The notes under the pieces are model-generated. The model saw only the letters and a program-made list of their open reading frames with translations, ran no database searches and was not told the DNA's origin. Positions 9,201 through 17,850 of a stretch of DNA of 48,484 nucleotides are shown one piece after another. Origin of the DNA: Halicephalobus mephisto (Eukaryota; Nematoda; Chromadorea; Rhabditida; Panagrolaimidae); the NCBI GenBank assembly GCA_009193035.1, contig SWDT01000470.1:1-48484 (forward strand), given 5' to 3'. Position 1 is the first letter of the stretch. The number at the start of each line of letters is the position of its first letter. Made by a program: the position numbers and the translations under genes.

Positions 9201-12200
9201 CATAATGAAGGTTTAAAAAACAATTTTGGCCTTCATTCAAAGCCCTCTTCAAACTATAATGGAAATTAAAAAGATGATCTCGGACACTTCAGAATTACTC
9301 GACAACTTCCAAAAACGTGTTTACACTTTTAAAATTGACCTCGAAAAAATCCAACTTCATTATACAGGTTACTGTAAAAACGAAAAAATCATAAATTTTC
9401 ATCGAAAAATCCAATCAACCGTGACTGAACAAAATAAAGAAAATAAAAAAGATTAAATTACGGTAGTTTTGAATGACGACTTTTGTAATGAATCGTTAAT
9501 CGACCGCCTTTCTCCGCGATCCAATGAATTTTCGCGATTTTACAGAAACTATAAAGGAAATATGGTCGACAAAAGTTTTGAAGAGACCGAGATTAGTTGC
9601 GCCTGACTCAATTGAGTCAATAAGGCGAATGAGCGCGAAACGATCATGTCAAATGTGGGAGCGATCACTCATTTCATAAATAGTTTTCAGAGAAAAATGG
9701 TCTTCCGAAGGGATTGTCAATTTAAATATCAGTGTTAAAAATAAAAAAATAATTAATAAAATTTTTAATAAAAATAAAAATAAAAAATTTTAAAACAAAA
9801 AAGAGTTTTAAAAAATTGTCAATTTAAATATCGGTGTTAAAAATAAAAAAATAATTAATAAAATCTTTAATAAAAGTAAAAATAAAAAAATTATTAGTAA
9901 AATTCTAAAAATTAAAAGATAATTAGTAAAATCCTAAAAATCTTCAATAAAAATAAAAATAAAAAAATTGTCAATTTAAATATCAGTGTTAAAAATAAAA
10001 AATTATTAATAAAATTTTGAAAAATTTGAATATTTTATAAAAGAAAGTTTGAAAAATAATAATTCTTCACATTGTGTTCTTATTAGAAAATAATATTGGC
10101 ATTCATAGACATTTCGCCAAAAATTTTCAATAGTAAAATTGGCATTCATAGACATTTCGCCAAAAATTTTTAATAGTAAAATTGGCGTATATGGACATTT
10201 CGCCAAGATTTTTTAATATTAAAATTGGCATTCATAGACATTTCGCCAAAAATTCTTAATAGTAAAATTGGCATTCATGGACACTTCGCCAAGATTTTTT
10301 GATATTAAAATTGATATTCATGGACATTTCGCCAAAAATTTTTGTAAATCTTTTTGAATTTTTTATGAAAGAGAAACTTACGATGATAGGATTTCACAAC
10401 AAGGTCGACAGCGGATTTGGATCCCGGATTTGGCAGAACTTAGTCTGACGAGGAGGTTGGAAGTCGGAGGATTACTGGATCCATTCCCGAAGGATCCTTC
10501 CCGCATGTGATTAATCTGGAACACTTTACTTATTGATCCCCTTTTTTCAATGACCGAAAAGTGTCTTTCGATGGATTCAATTTGTTGATTGAGGGAAAAA
10601 TGGATCTATTTCACGCCTTGTTCTGTTTGTTTTCCTTAAAAATGGTAAAAGTGGCAATTGACGCAAGTGGTCGTCAAATTGCAAATTAGGGGTTTTGAGA
10701 AAAATCGGAAATTTATCCAAATCGAATAAAATAATTATAAAATTTCCGAAAAAGGAAGGTTATCATCCAGCTACAGTAACTGTGGGAATTGTTTCCTTTT
10801 CTTCTTGAGGCTTCGCGGTCACCTTTGATCTGGTGGACGTGCCGGAAATCTCGAAAGCAAACATTCGACTTCGAAGACAATTATCGAGGATCCACACTTT
10901 GGGGATTACAAAAAGAAACAAGGGTCTCTACACGAAAGTTTTAAAACTGAAAAATTTTCGTTTTTGAAACATGTTTAATTTATAAAAATTATTTTCACAA
11001 AATGTTTAATTCGTAGAAATTATTTTTATAAAATGAGAAATTTATAAAAATTATTTTTACAAAATGTAAAATTTGTAAAAAGTATTTTTAAAAAAATGTA
11101 AAATTTATAAAAATTATTTAAAAAAAATGTAAAATTCGTAAAAATTATTTTTAAAAAAATGTAAAATTTGTAAAAATTATTTAAAAAAAATGGGAAATTT
11201 GTAAAAATCAAACCGAATTTGTTTAGTTTTAAACGCAAATGAAAATTGGAAAAAATTTAAAAATAAAATTTATTTTTGTCACGAAAATATTTAAATTCTT
11301 ATATTTTAAATTTTATAAATTTATAAATTTTTTAGGCAATAGGAAAAAATATAAAATGGAAAAATATAAGAGAAAAAAAATTAAACCAATTATGGTATTT
11401 GGAAATCTTGCATAGTGTTGTTATCACCTTGGTCTAGATGCCTAAGCTCGATCTCAAAAGCCGATTTCCATACATAATTAGTAATTTATCTTATATATTG
11501 TATTTTTTCTCTTATATTTCTTCGACAGTAAGAAAAAATATAAGAGAAAAAAAAATTAAACCAATTATGGTATCCGAAAATCTTACATAGTACTGTTAAC
11601 ACCTTGGCCTAGATGCCTAAGCTCGATCCCAAAAGCCGATTTTTACACTTAATTAGTAATTTATCTTATATATTGTATTTTTCCTCTTATATTTCTTTGA
11701 CAGTAAGAAAAAATATAAGAGAAAAAAATTAAACCAATTATGGTATTTGGAAATCTTGCATGGTGTTGTTATCACCTTGGCCTAGATGCCTAAGCTCGAT
11801 CCCAAAAGCCGATTTCCAGATATAATTAGTAATTTATCTCATACCTTATATTTTTTCCGTCTTATATTTCTTCCTTTTATATTTTTTTCGTTCACGATTT
11901 TTTAATATCTTAATATTTATTTTAAACTAAAATTTTTTAAATTTAAATTTAAATTTTTTCACTTTTTTTACTTTTTAATTTTATCAGAGTATCTCCGTTT
12001 ACTGTAAAATAAACCTAAAGTTGAAGACAGCCTCGTCGATGGAGTTCTAGAGGACTTTGCGGACTGTCCACAGGATCTAGGATATCTAAGATTTAAAAAA
12101 TCCTCGAAAAGTGATTTCCTACGACAAAATCGATCAAGTAATAATAATCGTAAAAATAAGCAGTGCCTCTGGGCAAGTACAAACTCATTAATGTAAGCAG

Positions 12201-13744
12201 CGGGAATAAGCAAAGTCAGCAAGATGGAAAAGGCGGCAACTGGCTGCCAATTTGTGTCTTCTTCGAGGAGCCGGGATTAATCCTCGACGTCTTCAAAAGT
12301 CAATAATGCTCGAAAAACCGTTCAATTTTCCTAATTGGGACTTAATTTTGCCAGAGGCAAAACTCACCAATTGGACCCGTTGGATGTGCTTATCGGTCCT
12401 CATGTGAAGTTGAAAATTCGCCTTCAGATTCGTCGTATAAGGACATAAAAAACATTGAAAAACTCCGTGAAGTGCAGAAATATCATTTGGATTCGTTTGG
12501 CTTCTGTCAGAATTCAGATGGTCCAAAATTGATTCAGCAGAATCACAAGTAAAAACTCCACAAACAAGACATTGAAAAATTTTGTCATCGATGGGTTCCG
12601 TCGTTGAAAGTCCTGGGGATGACGTCACTGAAAAAGTTTTACAAATTATTTTTTTCTAAATTTTTTAAAATTAATTTTTTTTTATTTTAAAAATTAATTT
12701 TTTTTAAAATTTTTGAAATTACTTTTTTTGAATTTTAAAAATTGATTTTTTTTTTATTTTTAAAATTAATTTTTTTTTATTTTTAAAATTAATTTTTTTT
12801 TATTTTTAAAATTAATGTTTTTTTTTGAATTTTAAGAATTTTTAAAATTATTTTTTTTAAATTTTTGAAATTACTTTTTTTTAAATTTATTTTTTAAAAG
12901 TTGTTTTTTTATGTTTTTTAAATTATTTTTTTATTTTTAATATTTTTGAAAATTTACCAATGTTGTTTGGGATGTCCTGAACAGCATGAAGATGCTTGTC
13001 GGACTGCATGTGGATGCTGAGATTGCCCTTCGTGGTGGTACTGTAATTGCAGATGTCGCATCTGAAGGGCTTATATCCACACGAATAACTCTCTCCTCGG
13101 GCAAGTTTCGGATGGGGAAGGTTCTGGATACAGTAAACACAGGTGATCTGAAAAGAAAAAAATAATTCAAATACCGTATTATTGTAAAATGTAAAAAATG
13201 CAAATTTTTTTGAAAATCATCTCAGTAGGTGTTTCTAGAATTTTCCAAAATTTATTTTCTAATAATTTTGAAAATTTTAAAAGTTCTTTAAAAAATTTTA
13301 AAATTTCTACAAAATCCTAAAAATTTTAGAATTTTCTAAAATTCTGAAAAATTTTAAAAGTTCTATAAAATTCTAAAATTTTAGAATTTTCCGAAATTTT
13401 TAAAGTTTTAAAAAATTTTAGAATTTTAATTTTAATTTTAAATTTTTAAATTCAAGTATTGGACTCACCTCGACGTCGGGATGTTTATCTTTGAGGTGAT
13501 TTTCCAGAGCTTCTTGGTACTTGTAGTGCCAGTTACACTTGGGGCACTTGAGGGTCTTCATGCTGTTCCTGGCCGCGGCACTCCCTTGGGTGGAACAGAC
13601 CCCCGTGACGTCCCCCCCGAAGGTTCCCTGGAGATTTTCCAAAAAACTCAGTTGTTGCAAAATTTTGGAACTTTCTTGAAAAATATTCGATGATTCTTCG
13701 CCGTCGAATTCCATCGAGGAAGAAGAAGATAAAAAATCTGCCAT
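6234..13744 (-). CDS. zfh-2: ZFHX/zfh-2-type C2H2 zinc-finger transcription factor (N-terminal part, 3' end not found)
   Basis: Six exons join in phase: 13742-13744 start, 13469-13744, 12958-13147, 12368-12627, 10382-10515, 6746-6975 and 6234-6266, giving about 374 residues. Family signatures are very clear: [58 protein letters not shown] and [14 protein letters not shown]. All are hallmarks of the ZFHX3/ZFHX4/zfh-2 finger block that precedes the homeodomains. These nuclear proteins bind DNA and act in neuronal and other differentiation. The fingers fall at about residues 67-88, 122-144, 214-236, 278-300 and 349-369. Compared with vertebrate ZFHX, the finger normally between the second and third of these is not seen, nor is one between the last two. 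The homeodomains would lie further 3', probably off the left edge. The symbol is by family similarity. Confidence 0.88.
6270..6740. repeat. Low-complexity AAATTTAAAAATTCGAAATTAAAG repeat (intron)
   Basis: Almost entirely A/T with a GAAATTAAAGAATTTAAA phrase repeated many times. It fills most of the intron between zinc-finger exons 5 and 6. The open frame 6195-6383 on the plus strand is a by-product of lysine/asparagine codons. Confidence 0.8.
6746..6975 (-). CDS. zfh-2: zfh-2-like exon 5 (second half of one finger, first half of next)
   Basis: Acceptor GATTTTTAG precedes 6975 and donor CAATCT/GTAAGT follows 6746; phase in 2, out 1. Joined to exon 4 it restores C278-x2-C281-x12-H294-x5-H300, exactly the ZFHX spacing. 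A low-complexity serine/alanine linker and an acidic segment follow, then [17 protein letters not shown], matching the family's YCCPYCSFLSPESSQ finger. Confidence 0.78.
6990..7450. repeat. Low-complexity A/T tract in intron
   Basis: Runs of AAATTTAAATAAAAAATAAAATTT. No exon is seen. It is part of the 3.4-kb intron between exons 4 and 5 of the zinc-finger gene. Confidence 0.8.
7460..7833. other. Unique island in zinc-finger intron, open frames both strands
   Basis: The plus strand is open from 7474 and ends at a donor-like CAGCAG/GTAAGA (7674-7675), with a lysine-rich sequence. The minus strand has two overlapping open frames (7534-7719, 7589-7783). None resembles a ZFHX finger. It could be a conserved intronic enhancer, an exon of another transcript, or neutral unique DNA. 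Confidence 0.3.
7834..8430. repeat. Tandem array, five units of about 143 bp
   Basis: CCACTCGAGACCGAAAA starts near 7834, 7978, 8119, 8263 and 8407. Units also carry ATCTCAGCACGAATGTCGG and AAAACTTCCGAAATCA. Intervals of 141-144 bp are regular, implying recent homogenisation within the intron. Confidence 0.88.
8640..9200. repeat. Tandem array, about eight units of 61 bp
   Basis: The unit is CTCACAACGAAAATTTT followed by AAAACATTCGTTCTAGGACC and a TATTCAAAAA spacer. Copies recur every 59-64 bp. CGAAAATT and the CATTCGTTCTAGGACC half form an imperfect inverted pair in each unit. Confidence 0.85.
9259..9456 (+). CDS. Small unassigned ORF, 65 residues
   Basis: ATG at 9259 (an in-frame TTG lies further up at 9226) and TAA at 9454-9456. 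The product [20 protein letters not shown]... is amphipathic, helix-prone and lysine/glutamate-rich, with varied codons unlike the low-complexity neighbourhood. It lies on the opposite strand inside the largest zinc-finger intron. No family was recognised. No clear promoter or splice signals support it. Confidence 0.3.
   Translation: MEIKKMISDTSELLDNFQKRVYTFKIDLEKIQLHYTGYCKNEKIINFHRKIQSTVTEQNKENKKD
9457..9715. other. Unique island within intron
   Basis: Ordinary composition with GACTCAATTGAGTC (a 14-bp palindrome near 9605) and TCTCCGCGATCC. No finger-like exon is found on the minus strand. Confidence 0.35.
9716..10030. repeat. AT-rich tandem array
   Basis: TTGTCAATTTAAATATC(A/G)GTG followed by TTAAAAATAAAAAAATAATT recurs at about 9715, 9817 and 9967. 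Confidence 0.7.
10090..10350. repeat. Tandem array, six units of 43-44 bp with TTGGC/GCCAA ends
   Basis: ATTGGCATTCATAGACATTT followed by CGCCAAAAATTTTTAATAGT starts at about 10094 and repeats every 43-44 bp to 10350. Each unit is bounded by inverted TTGGC and GCCAA. The same pairing recurs at 37490-38100 and 38840-39060. Confidence 0.85.
10382..10515 (-). CDS. zfh-2: zfh-2-like exon 4 (first half of a split finger)
   Basis: Acceptor GTGTTCCAG precedes 10515 and donor CTATCATC/GTAAGT follows 10382; phase in 0, out 2. INHMREGS continues the family's KYQL-AHLREGG segment, and the exon ends within [12 protein letters not shown], the cysteine half of a finger. It was missed by simple open-frame lists because of its short length. 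Confidence 0.8.
10516..10930. other. Unique intron sequence upstream of zinc-finger exon 4
   Basis: Ordinary composition with GGATCC-containing patches and no second exon in phase. Possibly regulatory; nothing further can be assigned. Confidence 0.35.
10980..11220. repeat. Tandem array, unit about 43 bp
   Basis: AAAATGTAAAATTTGTAAAA followed by ATTATTTTT repeats five to six times. The minus-strand open frame (11026-11238) is a low-complexity by-product of it. Confidence 0.8.
11355..11890. repeat. Tandem array, three units of 174 bp
   Basis: AAATATAAGAGAAAAAA starts at 11362, 11535 and 11709. Each unit carries a non-AT core, CCTAGATGCCTAAGCTCGAT, and a closing inverted TTTTTTCTCTTATATTTCTT. 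Unit termini are therefore inverted repeats (AAATATAAGAG / CTCTTATATTT), suggesting tandemised copies of a small foldback element. Confidence 0.85.
11968..12367. other. Unique intron sequence between zinc-finger exons 3 and 4
   Basis: Ordinary composition. The 84-codon minus frame (11968-12222) lacks family similarity and splice sites in phase, so it is treated as non-coding intron. Confidence 0.45.
12368..12627 (-). CDS. zfh-2: zfh-2-like exon 3 (two C2H2 fingers)
   Basis: Acceptor CTTTTTCAG precedes 12627 and donor CAATTG/GTGAGT follows 12368; phase in 1, out 0. The first finger, FQCLVC...LDHLN, is atypical. The second, [19 protein letters not shown], is a textbook ZFHX finger. The open frame runs on into the intron to 12293, but the strong donor ends the exon at RVQL, where the family alignment also continues in the next exon. 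Confidence 0.9.
12640..12950. repeat. T-rich low-complexity intron of zinc-finger gene
   Basis: ATTTTTAAAATTAATTTTTT phrases repeated. As a minus-strand intron it is A-rich. Confidence 0.8.
12958..13147 (-). CDS. zfh-2: zfh-2-like exon 2 ([24 protein letters not shown] finger region)
   Basis: Acceptor TTCTTTTCAG precedes 13147 and donor ATTG/GTAAAT follows 12958; phase in 0, out 1. A CVYC pair is followed by the near-invariant ZFHX stretch and a full finger C122-x2-C125-x12-H138-x5-H144. This is the most conserved exon in the window. The listed open frame 12937-13203 is a different, non-coding frame over the same DNA. Confidence 0.93.
13150..13468. other. AT-rich intron 1 of zinc-finger gene
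   Basis: Composed of AAAATTTTAGAATTTTCTAAAATTC-like words. No exon is seen. Confidence 0.7.
13469..13744 (-). CDS. zfh-2: zfh-2-like exon 1 (start, first C2H2 finger)
   Basis: The ATG at 13742-13744 sits in AAAAATGGC, a good nematode start context, and no longer in-frame extension was seen. Residues 1-60 are serine- and acid-rich and probably disordered. The finger is C67-x2-C70-x12-H83-x4-H88. The exon ends CCCGACGTCGAG/GTGAGT, phase 0. It encodes 92 residues. Confidence 0.88.
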
Positions 13745-13772
13745 TTTTAAAATTTTTGAATATATTTCATTT

Positions 13773-13780
13773 CTAAAAAC
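13773..13780 (-). promoter_or_regulatory. Possible trans-splice acceptor of the zinc-finger gene
   Basis: On the minus strand GTTTTTAG ends at 13773, 28 bases before the ATG. Many nematode mRNAs receive a spliced leader at such sites. A seven-codon upstream frame (ATGAAATAT...) lies between it and the start. Confidence 0.3.
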
Positions 13781-13797
13781 TATTTTAATAATTTCAG

Positions 13798-14083
13798 AGA
13801 AAATTGTCGGAACACGGTCGGGAAATTTCCGACAAGCCCCAACTAAGACCGATAATGGACAAACGAGACAGATCTTTCTTAAAATTTGAAGAATATGAGT
13901 TGCTCAAAATAGGCCGCATTTATGGAAGAAAATTGGCCGAAAGAAAAGCGTTTTCAAAACATGAAAATGATGAAAGATAATCGGGCCATTGAACAAATGA
14001 CTGACCTTCTAACGGAATCAAAGACACCTCTAATTGGCCGGTCAATTGAACAATGGGAAAATCGGTTTCTAAGGTCGCTATAA
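13798..14083 (+). other. Unassigned island with two overlapping open frames
   Basis: Immediately upstream of the zinc-finger start, on the opposite strand, an acceptor-like ATAATTTCAG at 13797 is followed by a frame open to 13980 (60 codons, ...[18 protein letters not shown]...). A second frame, ATG 13922 to TAA 14083, encodes 53 polar residues (MEENWPKEKRFQNMKMMKD...). The first recalls the C-terminal FDE..GY..G pattern of patatin/NTE lipases only faintly. The plus strand is purine-rich, which alone makes polar open frames likely. It could equally be the promoter of the divergent zinc-finger gene. Confidence 0.2.
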
Positions 14084-14109
14084 TCCAGTAGAAAGATTCG
14101 AAATCTCCC

Positions 14110-14650
14110 AAAATTCTATCTTATTTGGAATTTTTTAAAATTCTATTTGATTTCAGAAAATTCTAAAATTCGATCTTATTTGGAATTTTTTAAAATTCTG
14201 TTTGATTTCAGAAACTTTTAAAATTCGATCTTATTCGGAATCTCCCAAAATTCTATCTTATTTGGAATTCTTCAAAATTCTATTTGATTTCAGAAAATTC
14301 TAAAATTCGATCTTATTTGGAATTTTTTAAAATTCTGTTTGATTTCAGAAACTTTTAAAATTCGATCTTATTCGGAATCTCCCAAAATTCTATCTTATTT
14401 GGAATTTTTTAAAATTCTATTTGATTTCAGAAACTTTTAAAATTCTATTTGATTCGGAATCTCCCAAAATTCGATCTTATTTGGAATCTATCAAAATTGA
14501 AAATTATAAAATTTACTAGAATTTTAATGAAATTTTAAAAATCTTCTGAAATAGAGTGGAAAATTTTAGAATCTTTCAAGATCCGATAGAAAGATTCGGA
14601 ATTTCCCGAAATTTTTTTTGATCTCAGAATTTTCTAAAATTCTGTCTTTT
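14110..14650. repeat. Tandem array, unit about 60 bp (118-bp higher order)
   Basis: TTGGAATTTTTTAAAATTCT followed by TTTGATTTCAGAAA and AAAATTCGATCTTAT recur. Alternate units differ (GAATCTCCCAAAATTC), giving a two-unit period of about 118 bp. Confidence 0.8.
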
Positions 14651-14669
14651 ATATTATAAAAAAACAGAA

Positions 14670-15090
14670 ATATAAGTTGTTACGAAATCGTCTTGAGGCG
14701 AATATCGGAGATTTTTTGAGAACTACAGTAATTTGTGCGTTGATTTTATGTGGCAATTTTTTCGTAATTGATATCATACAGTCAGAAACCATCGAAGACG
14801 GAATCCATTGCTCGTTTCTAAAATTTGCAGAAATTTCCAGAATCCAGAAAATGCTTCAGAAGTCTTTCAGGATCACTGGGAAGCTTCTAGAATGCAGCAA
14901 AGGACTCTAGGATTAAATTTTATAGAAAAATTCGACGAAAATATTTAAAATTTTCCAGAATTTCATAAATATTTCTAAACTTTTCCAGAATCCATTAAAA
15001 CTTCAGAAAAATTTAAAAATTAAGTACAAAAATAAAATTAACATCTGAAATTCAAATTTTAAACTTTTTTAAAAAATCAAATTCCATTTG
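14670..15090. other. Small unique island and AT-rich flank
   Basis: The plus frame 14677-14910 starts at a TTG and has no family resemblance. The rest is decayed TTCCAGAATCC-type repeat. No gene is supported. Confidence 0.4.
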
Positions 15091-15340
15091 AGACGATTCC
15101 GAAATTTAGACAGTTTGTAAATTTCCATTCGAGACAATTCCAAAATGGAGATAATTTATGAAATTCCATTTGAGATAATTTCAAAATACGTGTAATTTAC
15201 GAAATTCCACTCGAGACAATTCCAAAATGCAGATAATTTATAAAATTCCACTCGAGACAATTCCAAAATGGAGATTATTTATGAAATTCCACCCGAGACA
15301 ATTCCGAAATGGAGATTATTTATGAAATTCCACACTAGTG
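15090..15340. repeat. Tandem array, unit about 52 bp, CTCGAGACAATTCC
   Basis: GAAATTCCACTCGAGACAAT followed by TCCAAAATGGAGATAATTTAT repeats five to six times with point differences. Confidence 0.85.
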
Positions 15341-15640
15341 TGATTTCGTGAAATAGCCAATCAGAAACAAAATAATTCAAAAAACCCGCCCAAACGTGGC
15401 AATTCTGTAATTTTCGGCGAAGAAGACCAACGAGGCGGGAATAAGCTACAAATTTTCGCCAATTTTGTTAAAAGTGGATTAACGGTCGTTTCTGGACTTG
15501 GAAATTGGCCACTGTAATGAATCCAAACAAATAACTTTCTTTCCTTCTGGGAGATAATTGACTCTAAATGGATTCTGTGGCGACATCGAAGTTAACGAAA
15601 ATCCAAAATAGGATTACTGTAATTAATAAAAACAACCGAG
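15341..15640. other. Unique spacer, no gene seen
   Basis: Ordinary composition, including a CCAATCAG motif at 15357 and ACTGTAAT words. No open frame of note. Confidence 0.4.
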
Positions 15641-15779
15641 AAAAGTTTAATTTTTAAGTTTTTTTGAATTTTTTCAGTAATTTTTAATTTTTTTTGAATA
15701 AAAATAATTTTCAATTTTTGCATAAAAAAATAAAAATTCATTAATAAAAAAATACAAATTTTGGAATAAAGATAAAAGT

Positions 15780-16040
15780 AAAATTTTTTAGGTTTTTTAA
15801 ATTCCGGATCAAAAAAAATTAAAATTATTAAAGTGGAAAATCTTGATCAAAAAAAATTTAAATTTTTAAGTTGAAAATTCTGAATCAAAAAAATTAAAAT
15901 TATTAAGTTGGAAAATTTTGATCAAAAAAAAATTTAAATTTTTGAAGTGAAAATTTTGATCAAAAAAAATTAAAATTATTAAGTTGGAAATTCTGGATCA
16001 AAAAAATTAAAATTTTTGAAGTGAAAATTCTGGATCAAGA
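15780..16040. repeat. Tandem array, GGATCAAAAAAATTAAAATT
   Basis: TGATCAAAAAAAATTAAAAT followed by TATTAAGTTGGAAAATT alternates with a TTTTTGAAGTGAAAATT variant, giving about six units of 40-45 bp. Confidence 0.8.
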
Positions 16041-16570
16041 ATTCATATAGACCGTCAGAATCCTATTTATCCAAAAAATGAATCCATCAAGATTGCCAAA
16101 GAGAAAATGAAGAAAATAAAGTCTTCATTGCTTTTCCGTCGACAGCACCGCCTTGTTAAACGGAATAATTTGATTTTTGAGAGCGGCCGAAACAACTTTG
16201 AAATTGACGGACTGAAAATTTGCCAGATTTGGATTTAACATCGGAAATAGGAAGCAAAAGCTCATCACTTTTATTTCCCCAAATTAGTAGTTGTGTAAAA
16301 AGACTAAGAAAACAATGGGAGTAATTAAGAGACCGTTTGGGGGTCTTTTATAATATCGTCAATTGGCTTAAACAAAGTTGTTCATGGATATTTCATCCTT
16401 AGAGACCGAGAAAACGGCTAATTAGGCTGATGACGGAAAAGGGTTTACATCGAAGATGAATTTCGTGACTAATACGGGGGCATTGCTCCAGGGATCTGTA
16501 GAGATTAACAATTAAGTAATTAAATACTAAAAAGCGGGAATAGTTATAAGAATCTCGGAAGAAGAGCTCT
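16041..16570. other. Unique spacer, no gene seen
   Basis: One of the longest non-repetitive stretches. It has no exon with credible splice sites in either direction. Possibly regulatory for the divergent zinc-finger gene 2.5 kb away. Confidence 0.35.
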
Positions 16571-16575
16571 TTTTG

Positions 16576-16650
16576 GCTTTTGTAGTTCAGTGGTCCGATC
16601 GCGCACTTTGGATTTAAAAGTCAGAAGTTCGACTCCTCTCCCGGACAAAA
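16576..16650 (+). tRNA. tRNA-like sequence, probably pseudogene
   Basis: A-box-like TGTAGTTCAGTGGTC is followed 30-40 bases later by a T-arm with loop TTCGACT. ACTTT/AAAGT forms a five-pair anticodon-type stem. The acceptor stem does not pair and the base before the anticodon position is not U, so it is unlikely to be functional. A foldable segment follows 80 bp downstream. Confidence 0.35.
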
Positions 16651-16731
16651 AACTACTGCGAATGCTTACGATTTCTTTACCACAAAAAATAAAAATTTCA
16701 AACAGAGGTTAATTATTCTCCCGGAGGTAAT

Positions 16732-16811
16732 ACACGGTACTCATTTAGCAAAAGTGGCACTCAAAGACTCAAGCGAAAGTCAATAGCTACTTGCCGGGGC
16801 GAGTGCCGTGT
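16732..16811 (+). ncRNA. Strongly foldable segment, candidate structured RNA
   Basis: The outer arms ACACGGTACTC (16732-16742) and GAGTGCCGTGT (16801-16811) pair over 11 positions with one G-T. The middle arms AAGTGGC (16752-16758) and GCTACTT (16786-16792) pair over 7. The inner arms GACT/AGTC close an 8-base loop. GGCACTC (16756-16762) can instead pair perfectly with GAGTGCC, so two folds compete. Either strand could be transcribed. A small inverted-repeat element is the main alternative. Confidence 0.35.
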
Positions 16812-16829
16812 TAATGAGTGAGAAATTAA

Positions 16830-17330
16830 TTAAATTGATCACCTTTCTTGTTTTCTTGATGGCTTTTCACAAACAACTCTGTAGTTCCAGAAACGGGATT
16901 TACGAAAGAATCCTCTAATGGAAGACATATTTCACAATTACGGTCTCATTAAGAAAATTAAACCCAACTTTTTTGAAGCAAAATTTTAAAAATTTATTTT
17001 AGTTTTTTTTACAATAAAAAAACAATTGTTTTTTGGTCGGTTTTTCTTTGATGTCAGTGGCCACTCACATCTGGAAGTTAATTGTTCCGATAATGTGCTC
17101 TATAGGATTCTGTAGCTCGAGGCAGTTAATGGTTAATTTGGGTCTGTTTTGCTTAACTTGAAGAAACTTGCGCGAATATGTACACTTAGTGACTTTGGAG
17201 CCAAATATGGACTAATTAGGGCATATGGCCTTGTTTAGTGGCAAACTTGGACCCTGTATTTTTTTTTGAAAATTATTTTGAGATCTTTTAAGAAAGGAAT
17301 AATGAAATAATGTCGGAAATTTATGGTTGG
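16830..17330. other. Unique spacer, no gene seen
   Basis: Ordinary-to-AT-rich sequence with no supported exon. It contains ACAGTAAT-type words at its edges only. Confidence 0.35.
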
Positions 17331-17339
17331 ATTTATTTT

Positions 17340-17850
17340 GAAAATTTTTTAAAATGAATAATTTCGGAAAATTACAGTAATAGGGGTTTTTTGGAATTTG
17401 CTAAGTGATAAAAAGTAAATTTTTTAAATTTATAGAAATTTTGAATTTATATAATTTCAAAAATCACAGTAATTTTGATTTTAGAATTTTTAAAATTACA
17501 GTAATTTGGATATTTTTAAACTTTGTTTAAAAAAGTAATTTCAAAAATCACAGTAATTTGGATATTTTAAAATTTATTTAAAAAAGTAATTTCAAAAATT
17601 ACAGTAATTTGGATTTTAGAATTTTTAAAATCACAGTAATTTGAGTATTTTTAAAATTTATCAAAGGAAATTGATTTTAGGAATTACAGTAATTTTGATT
17701 TTAGAATTTTTTGAAATTACAGTAATTTGGATATTTTTAAAATTTATCAAAGAAAATTGATTTTAGGAATTACAGTAATATTTTTAGGATCTTTTTAGAA
17801 TTAATGATGAACTTGTTTGTGGAAATTACGGTAATTTGTGTTTTTTGTGT
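17340..17850. repeat. Tandem array of AAATTACAGTAATTTGGAT units
   Basis: About eight units of 55-65 bp, each with ATTACAGTAATTTGGATATT and AAAATTTAT. The ACAGTAAT word here is the same short motif that is scattered through the whole window. Confidence 0.8.

Noticed and set aside
11026..11238. 70-codon minus ORF rich in F, K, N and Y
   Set aside because: Translation of a 43-bp AT-rich array.
12937..13203. 88-codon minus ORF over zinc-finger exon 2
   Set aside because: A different frame of the same strand carries the conserved ZFHX fingers.
13481..13693. Plus-strand ORF over zinc-finger exon 1
   Set aside because: Shadow of the coding strand.
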